A stretch of 64,000 nucleotides of DNA, from the NCBI RefSeq assembly GCF_965118125.1, contig NZ_OZ221289.1, positions 62,001 to 126,000 of the forward strand, in the 5' to 3' direction. Positions 53,188 to 62,254 of the stretch are shown here, piece by piece (the stretch's first letter is position 1; each line of letters starts with the position of its first letter). Both the position numbers and the translations under genes were made by a program. This stretch comes from Pararobbsia alpina_A (GTDB lineage Bacteria > Pseudomonadota > Gammaproteobacteria > Burkholderiales > Burkholderiaceae). The notes below the pieces were generated by a model that was not told the origin of the DNA, did not search any database, and saw nothing but the letters and a program-made list of their open reading frames with translations.

Positions 53188-53368
53188 TTAATTGGTATTT
53201 ACCCTAAAGCTTTTTTCACACCGGTCGTAATCCTTTTAAACCAGCGAGCCGACCGGTCCGTCCAAAAGGCGCTCCAAATCGACCCCTTTACGCCGACTAG
53301 CGCCTCATAAAGGCGCGTAGTCTTCGTCCGCGTATTGATCGCCTGTGCTGGAGACCAATAAAAACATA

Positions 53369-53953
53369 ATGATTGACTTTCACACACCTACTCGTAGTTC
53401 AGAACACGACGGACGGAGCTTTGCTGATCGTTTCGCCGAACTGCTATCCACGAAAGCATTAATTAACGTTCGTTTCGTCGACCCTGACCCATTTAGACCG
53501 CTCTTTTCGGGCGTCGTCGATGACGAAACGCTTAGATCTATAGTCCGCGACGCGAGCGCGATTCTAATTCCCGAGTCCCTCTCGGCAAGTCTACTGATCG
53601 GCGTGCGTATGACGCAGATTTGGTTCGTCCTGCGCAACGGCTTCGTGGCAGCTGGCGAAGGCACCGAAAAGGCCCACAAGCGTGCGGTGCAACTGATCTA
53701 TCGCCTCGGAAGTGCCACTACCGGTTATGCAACCGGCACGATCTACCTCTATTGCCGCGCGTTTGGACTTTTCGCGGTTTGTCCGGAATTGCTAAGCGTC
53801 TTCCCGATTTGGGAGATTGGACAGCTTCTGGGCAAGCGATTGTCGACGTTACAAGCCGCTGTGCTTGAAAAGCAGCGCAATCCATCGCTTTCCCGTGAAG
53901 AACTGCGAGAGCTTGTTCTCCGTCTTGAGTCGACAACAGTGCACGGCGCGTGA
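53369..53953 (+). CDS. Hypothetical protein, paralogue of the next gene's N-terminal half
   Basis: 194 residues from the ATG at 53369, or 202 from a GTG at 53345; neither has a good ribosome binding site. The segment QLIYRLGSATTGYATGTIYLYCRAF, then IGQLLGK and LEKQRNPSLSREELRELV aligns by eye with the following protein. No known family. First gene of a five-gene operon with an FlhC-like regulator. Confidence 0.6.
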   Translation: MIDFHTPTRSSEHDGRSFADRFAELLSTKALINVRFVDPDPFRPLFSGVVDDETLRSIVRDASAILIPESLSASLLIGVRMTQIWFVLRNGFVAAGEGTEKAHKRAVQLIYRLGSATTGYATGTIYLYCRAFGLFAVCPELLSVFPIWEIGQLLGKRLSTLQAAVLEKQRNPSLSREELRELVLRLESTTVHGA

Positions 53954-53998
53954 CGCCTCTGCCACGAAGTCAAAACCCCCGTGATAAGGAGTGATAGC

Positions 53999-55261
53999 GT
54001 GTCCGATATTATCGAAGCCGACGAACCTCTCGAGTCCGAAGAATCGCCTCGCGATCTCGTGTCTGCCCCATTTGAAATCCCCGGCACTGACGACGACGCG
54101 CTCGTAGAAAGACTGTTTCAGTCGTCCACGTCGAAGGCGAGTGGCCCCTCGCGACTTACTCGCGTGCGAGCACTTCTTGAGGGAGTGCTCGACGAGACTG
54201 GGGTTCACGTCATCGCCCAAGCCCTCGACGACATCGATACGTCACGTCGTCGAATTCTTGCAGAACACGTTGCAATGGGCAGCCGCCTCGAGCAAATTTA
54301 TCAGGTCATCTATTCGTGGCTGATGAAAGAGGGCGGCGAACCGAAGTCAGCGGCTCGCCTGGCCAGCAAGCTCCTTTATAGGTTCGGAACAGCAGAGCTA
54401 AACGTTAAACAGCCGACCGTCTATCTCTATGTCCGCGCCTATCGCCGTTTCTCCGATAACCACGACGCCCTCCACTTGTTCAACATCGGTGAGTTGAATG
54501 TCCTCATCGGGAAGAGCGATGAACAAGTTGGCGTCGCAATCGAGGAAAAGAAGGCAAACCCAGACATGTCGCGCGACGAACTAGTCCGACTGGTGAACGA
54601 GTTGCAGTCCGACAAGGAAAAGGCCGATATGCGCGTCGAGGCGGTGCAGCAAGAGCTCGTTAGCACTGTCGATACGTTGCAAAATCAGCAGCTCGATGTA
54701 AAGCGCCTCGAGCGCGAACTGGCCAAGCTCAATGAAGAGCGCGACTCGGCGTCAAACGTCGTCTCGAAATTGCAACTCGAATTGACTACACGCAGCGCGT
54801 CCATCACATCTATGGAGCGCACGATCGTCGATTTGAGCGCAGATCTCGCGCGTAAGGAATTGGACCTCGAGACTGCAAGGACAGAAGCGCAGACAGCCGC
54901 AACAACGTCGGCGGCGGCGCCACAGAGTCTTGCCGCACTGGAAGATGCGATCGAAGCTCACAAGAGAGAGCTACAGACGCTTTCGACACAGATTTCCGAG
55001 AAGCGCGCCGAGATTGATCAGCAGTCCCAGCAGCTTCGCACACTTAATTCAGCGTTGACCGACGATAACGCAGTGTCCGCTGCCGTCGGCGAGTGCATGC
55101 TTCATGCGGAGCGCTTCACGTCGACCTATAAGTCTCTGCGATTGGCGCTGAGTGCGTCGACCGATCAAACGCGCTATTCGGCGCTCGTGAACGAAGTCAA
55201 AGCGACGTTTGCGACACTTCTCAACGAGATGACTGACGGGAGCGGTGCCAACCATGCTTGA
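53999..55261 (+). CDS. Coiled-coil protein of the FlhC-like operon
   Basis: 420 residues from GTG at 53999 with GGAG 7 bases upstream. Residues about 85-200 share the domain of the preceding protein (KLLYRFGTAELNVKQPTVYLY, FNIGELNVLIGK, NPDMSRDELVRLV). From about 205 to 350 a long coiled coil follows (heptads in NELQSDKEKADMRVEAVQQE onward), reminiscent in layout of plasmid KfrA proteins, DNA-binding head plus coiled coil. The role is unknown; a scaffold or partition accessory is possible. Confidence 0.65.
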   Translation: MSDIIEADEPLESEESPRDLVSAPFEIPGTDDDALVERLFQSSTSKASGPSRLTRVRALLEGVLDETGVHVIAQALDDIDTSRRRILAEHVAMGSRLEQIYQVIYSWLMKEGGEPKSAARLASKLLYRFGTAELNVKQPTVYLYVRAYRRFSDNHDALHLFNIGELNVLIGKSDEQVGVAIEEKKANPDMSRDELVRLVNELQSDKEKADMRVEAVQQELVSTVDTLQNQQLDVKRLERELAKLNEERDSASNVVSKLQLELTTRSASITSMERTIVDLSADLARKELDLETARTEAQTAATTSAAAPQSLAALEDAIEAHKRELQTLSTQISEKRAEIDQQSQQLRTLNSALTDDNAVSAAVGECMLHAERFTSTYKSLRLALSASTDQTRYSALVNEVKATFATLLNEMTDGSGANHA

Positions 55262-56441
55262 GGACTCCGCCCACCCATCAGATCGCTTGCTGCTACCTCG
55301 TTGGATCGCGGAGCGCATTCGCCACTTTAACTATCAGGTCATCGACTGGATCGACTTGTCGCTCAAAAGTAGCCAAGCACCCGAGTCAGTCTTCAAGATT
55401 TCAACCGAAGACATTGAGAAGATCCGCGAGCCTGCCTCCGACAAAGCGAAGCTCCTCGCGACGTCGTTCTTGATGGTTGAACCCACGTTAAGCAAGGTCG
55501 AAGACTGGGAGGCCTTAATCGACGCGAGAACGACAACGCAGATCTCGTCGCTGACCGATGCATGCCCCTCGCTCGGACAGGTCACTCGGGCAACGTTCTA
55601 TTATCAAAATAAGGCCTACATCTCGTTGCTCATCGAGGTGCTCAACATGAGCTTCGTTGCCGCGCCGATTTGCGGCATCAGCCTCGACGTAGCCCGCTTC
55701 CTTCTTCAGGTTCCGCAGCATCGTTTGGAAAGTGCCATTGCGCGATCGGCATTTCCTCTTTTCCGCTGGAGAATTACGGTACCGCTGTTTTGGCACGACC
55801 TTTCGACCGGCACCTTGAAAGGCGAGTCTCTAATGCACTATCTGATGCGCGGTTCGCCCGTTCGGATCGACGATCTTCCCGCGGCCGAGTTGATTGGTGA
55901 CCGCGGCTTTACCCGACTCCAAGCTGAGACGTATGCTGACTTCTTCCTTCGACTCGGCGCTCGCGCATCGACCGTGTCAGAGAGCTTCCATATGACAGCG
56001 ACGGCCGCGCGCTCAGCTTACAAGCGCATCCATGACGAATCATCGCCAGTGGGCAAAAAGCCGACTTCGGTCGCCTGGTATGTGGAGAGCTCGCGCAACC
56101 GTATGCATGCAACCGTGTTCACCTGGCTGTATCGTGCAGCACTGGGCGCCGGGGCAAACGCTCCCGAAGCACATATCGCGGCGTATGCGCTCTATCGACG
56201 GCAATTCGGAGGCGACTTCGTGCTTGCGCTCGAGCGCGCGTGCAGTCTCACGAGAACCATGGCAACCGACTCGACGCTAGCCGTCGTTGCGTGCCGTTCG
56301 TGCGGTACACCGTACATCATCGCGAACAACGACACGAAGGTCGAATTACCGAACCGGTACCACTGCCCTGTTTGCACCAACACCCTGAACCATGGGCGTG
56401 GGCGCGCGAAGGGAAAAATCGACAAAACCGATCCGAGCTAG
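55254..56441 (+). CDS. FlhC-like transcriptional regulator with extra N-terminal domain
   Basis: 395 residues. The C-terminal 180 residues match FlhC by eye: YADFFLRLGARASTVSESF, SPVGKKPTSVAWYVESSRNRMHATVFTWLY (as SPxKGxLPxSxxWFxxxxxNxHxSLF) and a four-Cys zinc site CRSCG / CPVC near the end. FlhC is about 190 residues, so the N-terminal 200 are extra. FlhDC relatives control conjugation in some elements (SetCD, AcaCD). No FlhD is recognisable next to it. It overlaps the coiled-coil gene. Confidence 0.7.
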   Translation: MLEDSAHPSDRLLLPRWIAERIRHFNYQVIDWIDLSLKSSQAPESVFKISTEDIEKIREPASDKAKLLATSFLMVEPTLSKVEDWEALIDARTTTQISSLTDACPSLGQVTRATFYYQNKAYISLLIEVLNMSFVAAPICGISLDVARFLLQVPQHRLESAIARSAFPLFRWRITVPLFWHDLSTGTLKGESLMHYLMRGSPVRIDDLPAAELIGDRGFTRLQAETYADFFLRLGARASTVSESFHMTATAARSAYKRIHDESSPVGKKPTSVAWYVESSRNRMHATVFTWLYRAALGAGANAPEAHIAAYALYRRQFGGDFVLALERACSLTRTMATDSTLAVVACRSCGTPYIIANNDTKVELPNRYHCPVCTNTLNHGRGRAKGKIDKTDPS

Positions 56442-56446
56442 CGCTA

Positions 56447-56803
56447 ATGGACGACTTCGCATACATCTTTAGGGACAGCGTCGCTGCGTATCTTCGCGGC
56501 GACGGCGACCATCGCTTTCGTGTCTATGATCGGTACTATCGTTCACGCAGGCTCGAGCTCAAGGAGCGCTTTGAGCTTGAGACAGCCAATGAAGAGTATT
56601 CGGGTCGATTCATTGTTCATCGACGGTCGGTTCGTTCGTTTTTTCGATCGCGGATTGTGAAACGGCTTGGCGGTGCCGCGATCTTCGTCACTATCGGATG
56701 GCCACTGGTGTGTTTCGCTGGCGGAGCGCATCCCTACATCACCTCCGCAGTGCTGTTGGGCGGCTTCATCACGATGAGACGCGCGGTTAGAAAAAGGCGC
56801 TGA
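56447..56803 (+). CDS. Small membrane protein of the FlhC-like operon
   Basis: 118 residues from the ATG at 56447, 5 bases after the FlhC-like stop. N-terminal 70 residues are charged and rich in Arg/Tyr, then two hydrophobic segments (about 75-92 and 95-110). Family unknown. Stop and next start overlap (TGATG). Confidence 0.55.
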   Translation: MDDFAYIFRDSVAAYLRGDGDHRFRVYDRYYRSRRLELKERFELETANEEYSGRFIVHRRSVRSFFRSRIVKRLGGAAIFVTIGWPLVCFAGGAHPYITSAVLLGGFITMRRAVRKRR

Positions 56804-57039
56804 TGATGCATCATTTTTCTTCAGATCGCTCGTCGATCAATATGCTCGGTCGCTTACTCCAAGGCGCGAAGGACGCACCGGCACTGAAAGTCGAGGTTCG
56901 GGCGAATGGCGACACTTCGCTTGGCCACGCTGCCGTCCAAAAACTCATTCAAGACTTACGCGTGCGAAGGATCGAAACATTCGAGCTTCGAATGGGCGCG
57001 AAGACGATGCATGTGATCGTCAACTATTTTGGCGAATAA
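56803..57039 (+). CDS. Small hypothetical protein of the FlhC-like operon
   Basis: 78 residues; start ATGATG overlaps the upstream stop. LKVEVRANGDTSLGHAAVQKLIQDLRVRRIETFELRMGA looks like a compact alpha/beta fold. No homologue recognised. Last gene of the operon; a 130-base AT-rich gap follows. Confidence 0.5.
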   Translation: MMHHFSSDRSSINMLGRLLQGAKDAPALKVEVRANGDTSLGHAAVQKLIQDLRVRRIETFELRMGAKTMHVIVNYFGE

Positions 57040-57171
57040 CCACATATCGACTCGACACGCGACATGCTGCCTCGGGCGTCGACGTTCGTTTAATTAAAGA
57101 ATTAATAGTTATCGCCGTTATCGCAGATACCGTGATCTAACGGTTTTTCAATTACCGTATATCTAGACGTT

Positions 57172-57837
57172 ATGCAATCTCACTCGAACGGAAGATTAGC
57201 TTTTGTCCCGGCTGCGGCCTTGCTCGCCAGCATCGCAGTGGCCTCCCTTGCCGGATGCAGCGGCAAAGAGGACGCGAACAAGGGGAATTTCTCAGCGGCA
57301 ATTCAAAAATTCCTCGACACCTCGCCAGCGTCCTGCGCTGGCCTGCCTAAAAAGGAAGCGCCCTTCTGGGTGGAGAAGGAGGAGAGCATACTTTTCGCTG
57401 ATGCACAGAAGAAAGCATCTGCACTCGCAACGGCTGGACTGTTGTCCGCAAATGATGCAGTCATCGTTGCGCCGTACGGCTTCAACAAGAAGATTGCCGT
57501 CACTCAGTATTCGTTGACAGACAAGGGCAAGAGCTTTCTGGTCAAAGGCGGTTCGGGAAATGTTGGTCAATTCGACGCCTTCTGCGGCGGAAAACTCACT
57601 GTAAAAGAGATTTCGAATTTCTCGAAACCGAGCGACGCCTTCGGCAAGACAGTTACTGAGGTGAATTTCCAATTTGAACTGCGCGATGCCCCGGATTGGT
57701 TCAGAGATCCAGCCATTCAAAGCGCCTACCCGACCACGGCTGTCGGAGTAAACAAGCCGGGATCGGGAAAAGCCATTTTGGTTCTCACCAACGACGGTTG
57801 GGTGCACGAAGCACTTTTCCAACGTAACGGTGGCTGA
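57172..57837 (+). CDS. Plasmid lipoprotein
   Basis: 221 residues. Lipoprotein signal with lipobox LAGC around residue 29. The mature protein has two further Cys pairs that could be disulfides and a helix-turn-like VTQYSLTDKGKSFL. No function known. The ATG follows an AT-rich stretch (57090-57165) likely to contain the promoter. Confidence 0.65.
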   Translation: MQSHSNGRLAFVPAAALLASIAVASLAGCSGKEDANKGNFSAAIQKFLDTSPASCAGLPKKEAPFWVEKEESILFADAQKKASALATAGLLSANDAVIVAPYGFNKKIAVTQYSLTDKGKSFLVKGGSGNVGQFDAFCGGKLTVKEISNFSKPSDAFGKTVTEVNFQFELRDAPDWFRDPAIQSAYPTTAVGVNKPGSGKAILVLTNDGWVHEALFQRNGG

Positions 57838-58043
57838 ATCTCAACGACGCGAAGTCCTTGCTACTTTTGCTCGTTGGCTTAGCGCGGATAGAACTCAATG
57901 GATTGCCCCGACGAAGCGGAGAGTATTAACTGGAATCGCTCACTCTTGCGTTGGCTTGACTTTGAAACAGACTCGGTAGGATGGATTTAGGGATGTCGGA
58001 AACGGCACCCAATCCAAGCAACTCAGACCCTGGGAAAACAAAA

Positions 58044-58874
58044 ATGAACGCATCACACCTTCGACTCAGCCTGATCGCTATCGCTTCGACATTCGCTCTC
58101 GCCGCATGCGGCGGCGGCGGTGGCGGCGACAGCTCGAGCACGGGCGCTGCAACGCCCCCAGTTACCCCTCCCGCAGCGACCGTCAACGTCTCGGGTTCGG
58201 CGCCAGCTGTCAGCGGCGATCCGGTCGCAGGCCTGCTCATTCCACAGGACTTCCGCCCTGCTTCGCCGGGTTCGTGGGACATCCTGTCGGAGAATCTTGC
58301 AGTCGCAAATCTGACCTCGCAATCGAACGGCGCTTACACAAAACTCGCGATCAACAACAGCAGCGCGAATGTGATTCAGATTACCTCCGGGACCGTCTCG
58401 GACGTCGCGGGCGACGGCACGTACGCAATCGGCCGCTGGACGAACGGGGTAACGACCTCCGGCTCACTTTCGGCGAACCAGGGCGTTCACTATGTCGTCG
58501 CAAAGCCCCTTAATTTGACAACTAGCGGTAGTCTCGCGACATGGAATTGCACACTGGCAAGCGCTACGAAGCCGACGGCTGTATCGGGGGCGGTGGCGCC
58601 GGGTACGTTGAACTCCGTTACCGCGAACGTGAATGTAGGCGGTCTCGGTATCAATTCGATTACGTTCAATGTTTCAGTTGGCAGCGATTCGAGCGTTTCG
58701 ATCACGAAGACAAACGTATTGCCGGGCAACTTCCTTGGCGACGGATCGACTTATGCAATGTCGTCGGAGTTTGTCGGTACCGACCCAAGTAACCCCATGC
58801 TGGCAATCGGGTACGCATTGCATCTGCCGACCACAGGTGATGTCAACGGCGTCGCTGTTCTCCAATGCCATTAA
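58044..58874 (+). CDS. Lipoprotein with Gly-rich N-terminus
   Basis: 276 residues from the ATG at 58044. Lipobox LAAC at about 19-22 followed by six Gly and a Thr/Pro linker; the mature part is Ser/Thr/Asn/Val-rich and probably all-beta. No family recognised. It is likely surface-exposed or periplasmic. It ends just before a bidirectional terminator shared with the convergent pilV gene. Confidence 0.65.
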   Translation: MNASHLRLSLIAIASTFALAACGGGGGGDSSSTGAATPPVTPPAATVNVSGSAPAVSGDPVAGLLIPQDFRPASPGSWDILSENLAVANLTSQSNGAYTKLAINNSSANVIQITSGTVSDVAGDGTYAIGRWTNGVTTSGSLSANQGVHYVVAKPLNLTTSGSLATWNCTLASATKPTAVSGAVAPGTLNSVTANVNVGGLGINSITFNVSVGSDSSVSITKTNVLPGNFLGDGSTYAMSSEFVGTDPSNPMLAIGYALHLPTTGDVNGVAVLQCH

Positions 58875-58896
58875 CGCTGAATATCTGCGCTAACTG

Positions 58897-58931
58897 AAAA
58901 AAGGCCGGAGAATTAGACTCCGGCCTTTTTT
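58897..58931. terminator. Bidirectional terminator between lipoprotein and pilV
   Basis: AAAAAAGGCCGGAG / CTCCGGCCTTTTTT with a 7-base loop: a 14-bp stem with A and T runs on either side, between convergent genes. Confidence 0.9.
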
Positions 58932-58937
58932 CATTTG

Positions 58938-60233
58938 TTAGCCTCCTCCGGTGTCTTGCGTAACCCAATTGAGCACGTAGAAATAAGGCAAGTTGCTAGG
59001 GCAGACCGGTGAAGAAGGATCGTTATTGTTGTACGGCATGTAGTACGGGGTTATCTCCCACCCCGCCAAAACGTATGAGTAGCTCCATCCGCCGACTGAC
59101 GTGCAAATGCCGAAATACTGTGTCACGCCGGAAGATGGCATATAAGAGCTACCGACCGCTGCGCCGCCGTCACCGCTCGCAGGATGCCATAGCCCGTCGT
59201 TTTGGCATGAAAGACTCTTGCCCGTGTTGTCAGATCGAATCGCGCCCAGCCGCTCGCCGGCGCATGACGCACCCGCTGTAGCGTAGCCGCCCCCCACGGC
59301 AGTGTTAACCGATCCTGCAGACGTCACCGTCTGACCGCTTACAGCGGCCGTCGCCACAACTTGCCCGGTGAACACCGACCCGCTCTGCATTTCGCCATTG
59401 ATGTTTGCGGAGCCAGTGACCGCTAGTGCGGCACCGGTGAGATTGCCACCCGCCGCAACATTACCAGCAGCGTTCATGTTGCCGAGCGAGGAGACCTGTC
59501 CGCCCTGCACCGTGCCGTTCGCCTGCATGTTCTTGGCGTTGCCGATGCTTTGGTTATTGGCGGGCATGTCGCCTGTCAGATCACGCGACCCATTGCGCGG
59601 ATACAACCCGTCGACGACATTGCCGAGGTACGACGACGCACCGACATGCATCGCGAGCACACCGGCACTCGCTGGCGCAACCGGGTTCGGCTCATTCCAT
59701 TCATTTCCAAGCCCGACGATCAAGTTAGGAGATTCAGCGTACGACATGCCGGCGTCGGCACCCGCGATGGCGACGGCCTGAGTCAGAACGTCTTCACGCA
59801 CTCGGCCGCTCGTGTCGCGATACGGCTGCGTCGAATAGATGATGCCGTTAATCACGCAATCGGTGCTCGGGCAATTCACGGGCGTGAGCGTGGTTGCAAA
59901 AGTGAGCTTCAAGGGCGTGATTTCGTTGAAGCCAATCGGTAGCAACTTCAGCGCCTTCAGGTCTGCGACGGTCGGCTTGAGCGGCTGTTCAATGTTGGCC
60001 GAAACTATGTTGCCAGGCGGCCCGGCCGACAACGTGGCCGCTGTGTTGTCCGAGGTCGACAGCGCGGTGAAGTTATCGAAGATGTATGTGTTCTCGGCCT
60101 GCTGCAACGTGGCCATATACTGCCCCGTTGCCTGTGCCGTCACCGCGTCGATTGCGTCGTTGTTATTCTGAACGGCGTACGTCAGCGCGATTGCGCCGAC
60201 TATCAGGCTCAGCGCCTGCTCGCTAAGAAACAT
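58938..60233 (-). CDS. pilV: PilV-like type IVb minor pilin/adhesin of the shufflon type
   Basis: 431 residues. N-terminal hydrophobic helix (ALSLIVGAIALTYAVQ), a Gly/Asn/Ala-rich middle with GNMNAAGNVAAGGNLTG repeats, and a C-terminal ERLGAIRSDNTGKSLSCQNDGLWH domain typical of shufflon PilV tips. It starts MFLSEQ, with Glu at position 5 as in a mature pilin, and no leader can be found upstream in frame. No shufflase gene or inverted sfx-like repeats lie next to its 3' end, so the tip appears fixed. Confidence 0.8.
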   Translation of the reverse strand: MFLSEQALSLIVGAIALTYAVQNNNDAIDAVTAQATGQYMATLQQAENTYIFDNFTALSTSDNTAATLSAGPPGNIVSANIEQPLKPTVADLKALKLLPIGFNEITPLKLTFATTLTPVNCPSTDCVINGIIYSTQPYRDTSGRVREDVLTQAVAIAGADAGMSYAESPNLIVGLGNEWNEPNPVAPASAGVLAMHVGASSYLGNVVDGLYPRNGSRDLTGDMPANNQSIGNAKNMQANGTVQGGQVSSLGNMNAAGNVAAGGNLTGAALAVTGSANINGEMQSGSVFTGQVVATAAVSGQTVTSAGSVNTAVGGGYATAGASCAGERLGAIRSDNTGKSLSCQNDGLWHPASGDGGAAVGSSYMPSSGVTQYFGICTSVGGWSYSYVLAGWEITPYYMPYNNNDPSSPVCPSNLPYFYVLNWVTQDTGGG

Positions 60234-60295
60234 AGAGGTGCCCGGGGAAGTGAACGCGTCGCGTCGACGCGGATGGCCTTACATCGCATCCTAAA

Positions 60296-60336
60296 GAAAT
60301 CGCGAGCCGCGCGGAGGCGCAAAAGCTCGCGATTTC
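60296..60336 (-). terminator. Hairpin between pilS and pilV
   Basis: A 12-bp perfect stem GAAATCGCGAGC / GCTCGCGATTTC with a 17-base loop; on the minus strand it is followed by TTTAG. It could end or reduce transcription after the major pilin gene. Confidence 0.6.
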
Positions 60337-60367
60337 GGGGGGTCTTTTCGACCGAGTGGCAGACGAC

Positions 60368-60991
60368 TTACCCCATCACAAACACGAGCGTGTTGTCGTC
60401 GTTGGTGCAGTTGATTTTCGTTTGATCGGCCTGACCGCCGACAGCCTTTACCACGTCACCATTGAGCAGGATCTCGCCCGCGCTGTTGGCGAAGGCAGAG
60501 ACCAACGTCGAGCACGACAGCGCCGGCATGCTGGTCACCGTGTATTGCACGGAGTCGTTCGGGTTCGTCAACTGGCCCGGCTCAGCTGTGAAGTTACCGC
60601 CACCCGGCACGACCGTCACGTTGCCAGCCGCATCCTTGAGCGACGTGCGATCGATAAAGTAGCCGTTGTTGTGGAGCACGTTGTTCGAGACGACGCCATA
60701 GTTGCCGGCGAACCCGCTCTTGACCTTGCCCGCAACGGACGTCAGTTCGCTCGCGAGATTCTGGCTTTCCGTGTCGACCGAGTTGCTCCCGAAGACGGCG
60801 TAATAACCGATCGCAAGCGCAACGGCGAGCAGGAGGTACAAGCCATATTCGACCAGGATCGTCGCGCCCGCTTGATTGCGCGTGCGTCGGTTCAGCTCGG
60901 CAATCGGATCGTGCACGATCACCGTGGTGTCACGTGCCGCGATCATGTCGTCGTTGATAAGTTCGTTGTTCGTCACGTCATTTGCCTTCAT
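60368..60991 (-). CDS. pilS: Type IVb major prepilin, PilS-like
   Basis: 207 residues. A long charged leader (about 42 residues) ends NQAG, then ATILVEYGLYLLLAVALAIGYY, the hydrophobic assembly helix; cleavage after Gly is expected, with Glu at +6. Two Cys in the C-terminal half (SCST, KINCTND) likely form the D-region disulfide. The leader is longer than in R64 PilS. It lies between pilR and pilV, as in thin-pilus operons minus pilT and pilU. Confidence 0.85.
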   Translation of the reverse strand: MKANDVTNNELINDDMIAARDTTVIVHDPIAELNRRTRNQAGATILVEYGLYLLLAVALAIGYYAVFGSNSVDTESQNLASELTSVAGKVKSGFAGNYGVVSNNVLHNNGYFIDRTSLKDAAGNVTVVPGGGNFTAEPGQLTNPNDSVQYTVTSMPALSCSTLVSAFANSAGEILLNGDVVKAVGGQADQTKINCTNDDNTLVFVMG

Positions 60992-61054
60992 GGATTACCC
61001 CGTTGGATTGGAAAGGTTGAATGTGTATTCGATTGCCCGACTGTCCCACGACGT

Positions 61055-62254
61055 CTATCGTCCGTAGACGCGCGCGGCCCGCGCCTTCATTGACATCTCT
61101 TGCGTGACCTGATAGCTCGAGAGCGACAACACCACCATCACAAGCAACAGCGTGACCGTCAGAAACGTCGTGATGCGCGATGCCTTACGCTTGATCTCGT
61201 GCGGCGCGGTCTTGATCATTTGGTCACTGACCGCCTCGAGCAGCTTCGATAAGTCCTCCTCGTATTCGGATCTGTCCTGTATCCGGTGCAAGGTGCGTTT
61301 CTCGAACATGCCCGTGTCAAAAACCTTTGCCCCGATATGCGGCGTGTATTCGAGCTTGTGCAAGATGCGATCGACGTGATGCCTGAGCCATGGATATGCG
61401 CGCTGGCGCATCTCTTCGAGCGCAGGCATGAGCGTTTGGCTTTCTTTGCCGCCCCAGCGCTTTGTAACTGCCGAGAGGCCGGCCAGAAACTGCGCGCCCT
61501 GAAACAGCCGGAATATCTGGTAAAACAGCACGTTCTCATCGAGCCAACTGCGCATCCGGCCCGTGTACCGCGTCATCGACCAGCTCACGGAGGCGATGAG
61601 CCCGGCCTCGGCCACAAGCAGCACCCATCCCCACGACCGAACCAGCGCGCCCCACGAGTGAAACGCTTTCCCGAGCGGCCCGTATTGATCGACCGTTAGA
61701 TACACCGACATCGACGCTTCAAGCCGTGGCTCCAACACGAACGCGTATACGCCGAGGTAGACCTGGATAATGAGCACAGTGATCGCGATCGCAGCCATCA
61801 TGGCCGTGACCATTCGCCGTGTTTCATCGAACGCCGTCAGATTCTTCGAGAGTGCATACAACGCTTGCTGAAGATCGCTCGATCGCTCGCCTACGCCCAG
61901 CACCGCGAGGTCTTCGTCGGGAATGGTGCCGCGCAGGATGTCGCTAAACGTTGCCGCCTGTTCATGGCCGTCGATACCCTCGTAGCGCGCGAGCCAGATC
62001 GACGAAAGCACGCCCTTCGGTTCGTCCGGATAGCGCTGCGCATCCTTCGCGAAGAACTCCGTGAAAGGGACGCCCGGGTTCGCCTCCATGCGCGACGCGA
62101 GATCGAAGTAATACTCGGCGCGCTCATCGCTGAATCGATACTTGACCCAGAACAAGCGCCGGCCGAAAGCGCGATCGCCCGCGTTGTTAAAGCGACGCGT
62201 GACGCCGTTCGCAACGCCTTCGAGCTTCGCTTGAATACGACTGAAGAGACTCAT
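61055..62254 (-). CDS. pilR: Inner-membrane platform protein, PilR-like (T2SF)
   Basis: 399 residues with three or four membrane segments (about 150-175, 200-230 and 370-390) and a cytoplasmic GspF-type domain before each group. It anchors the assembly ATPase and pilin in the inner membrane. It overlaps pilQ by 4 bases (ATGA). Confidence 0.85.
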   Translation of the reverse strand: MSLFSRIQAKLEGVANGVTRRFNNAGDRAFGRRLFWVKYRFSDERAEYYFDLASRMEANPGVPFTEFFAKDAQRYPDEPKGVLSSIWLARYEGIDGHEQAATFSDILRGTIPDEDLAVLGVGERSSDLQQALYALSKNLTAFDETRRMVTAMMAAIAITVLIIQVYLGVYAFVLEPRLEASMSVYLTVDQYGPLGKAFHSWGALVRSWGWVLLVAEAGLIASVSWSMTRYTGRMRSWLDENVLFYQIFRLFQGAQFLAGLSAVTKRWGGKESQTLMPALEEMRQRAYPWLRHHVDRILHKLEYTPHIGAKVFDTGMFEKRTLHRIQDRSEYEEDLSKLLEAVSDQMIKTAPHEIKRKASRITTFLTVTLLLVMVVLSLSSYQVTQEMSMKARAARVYGR

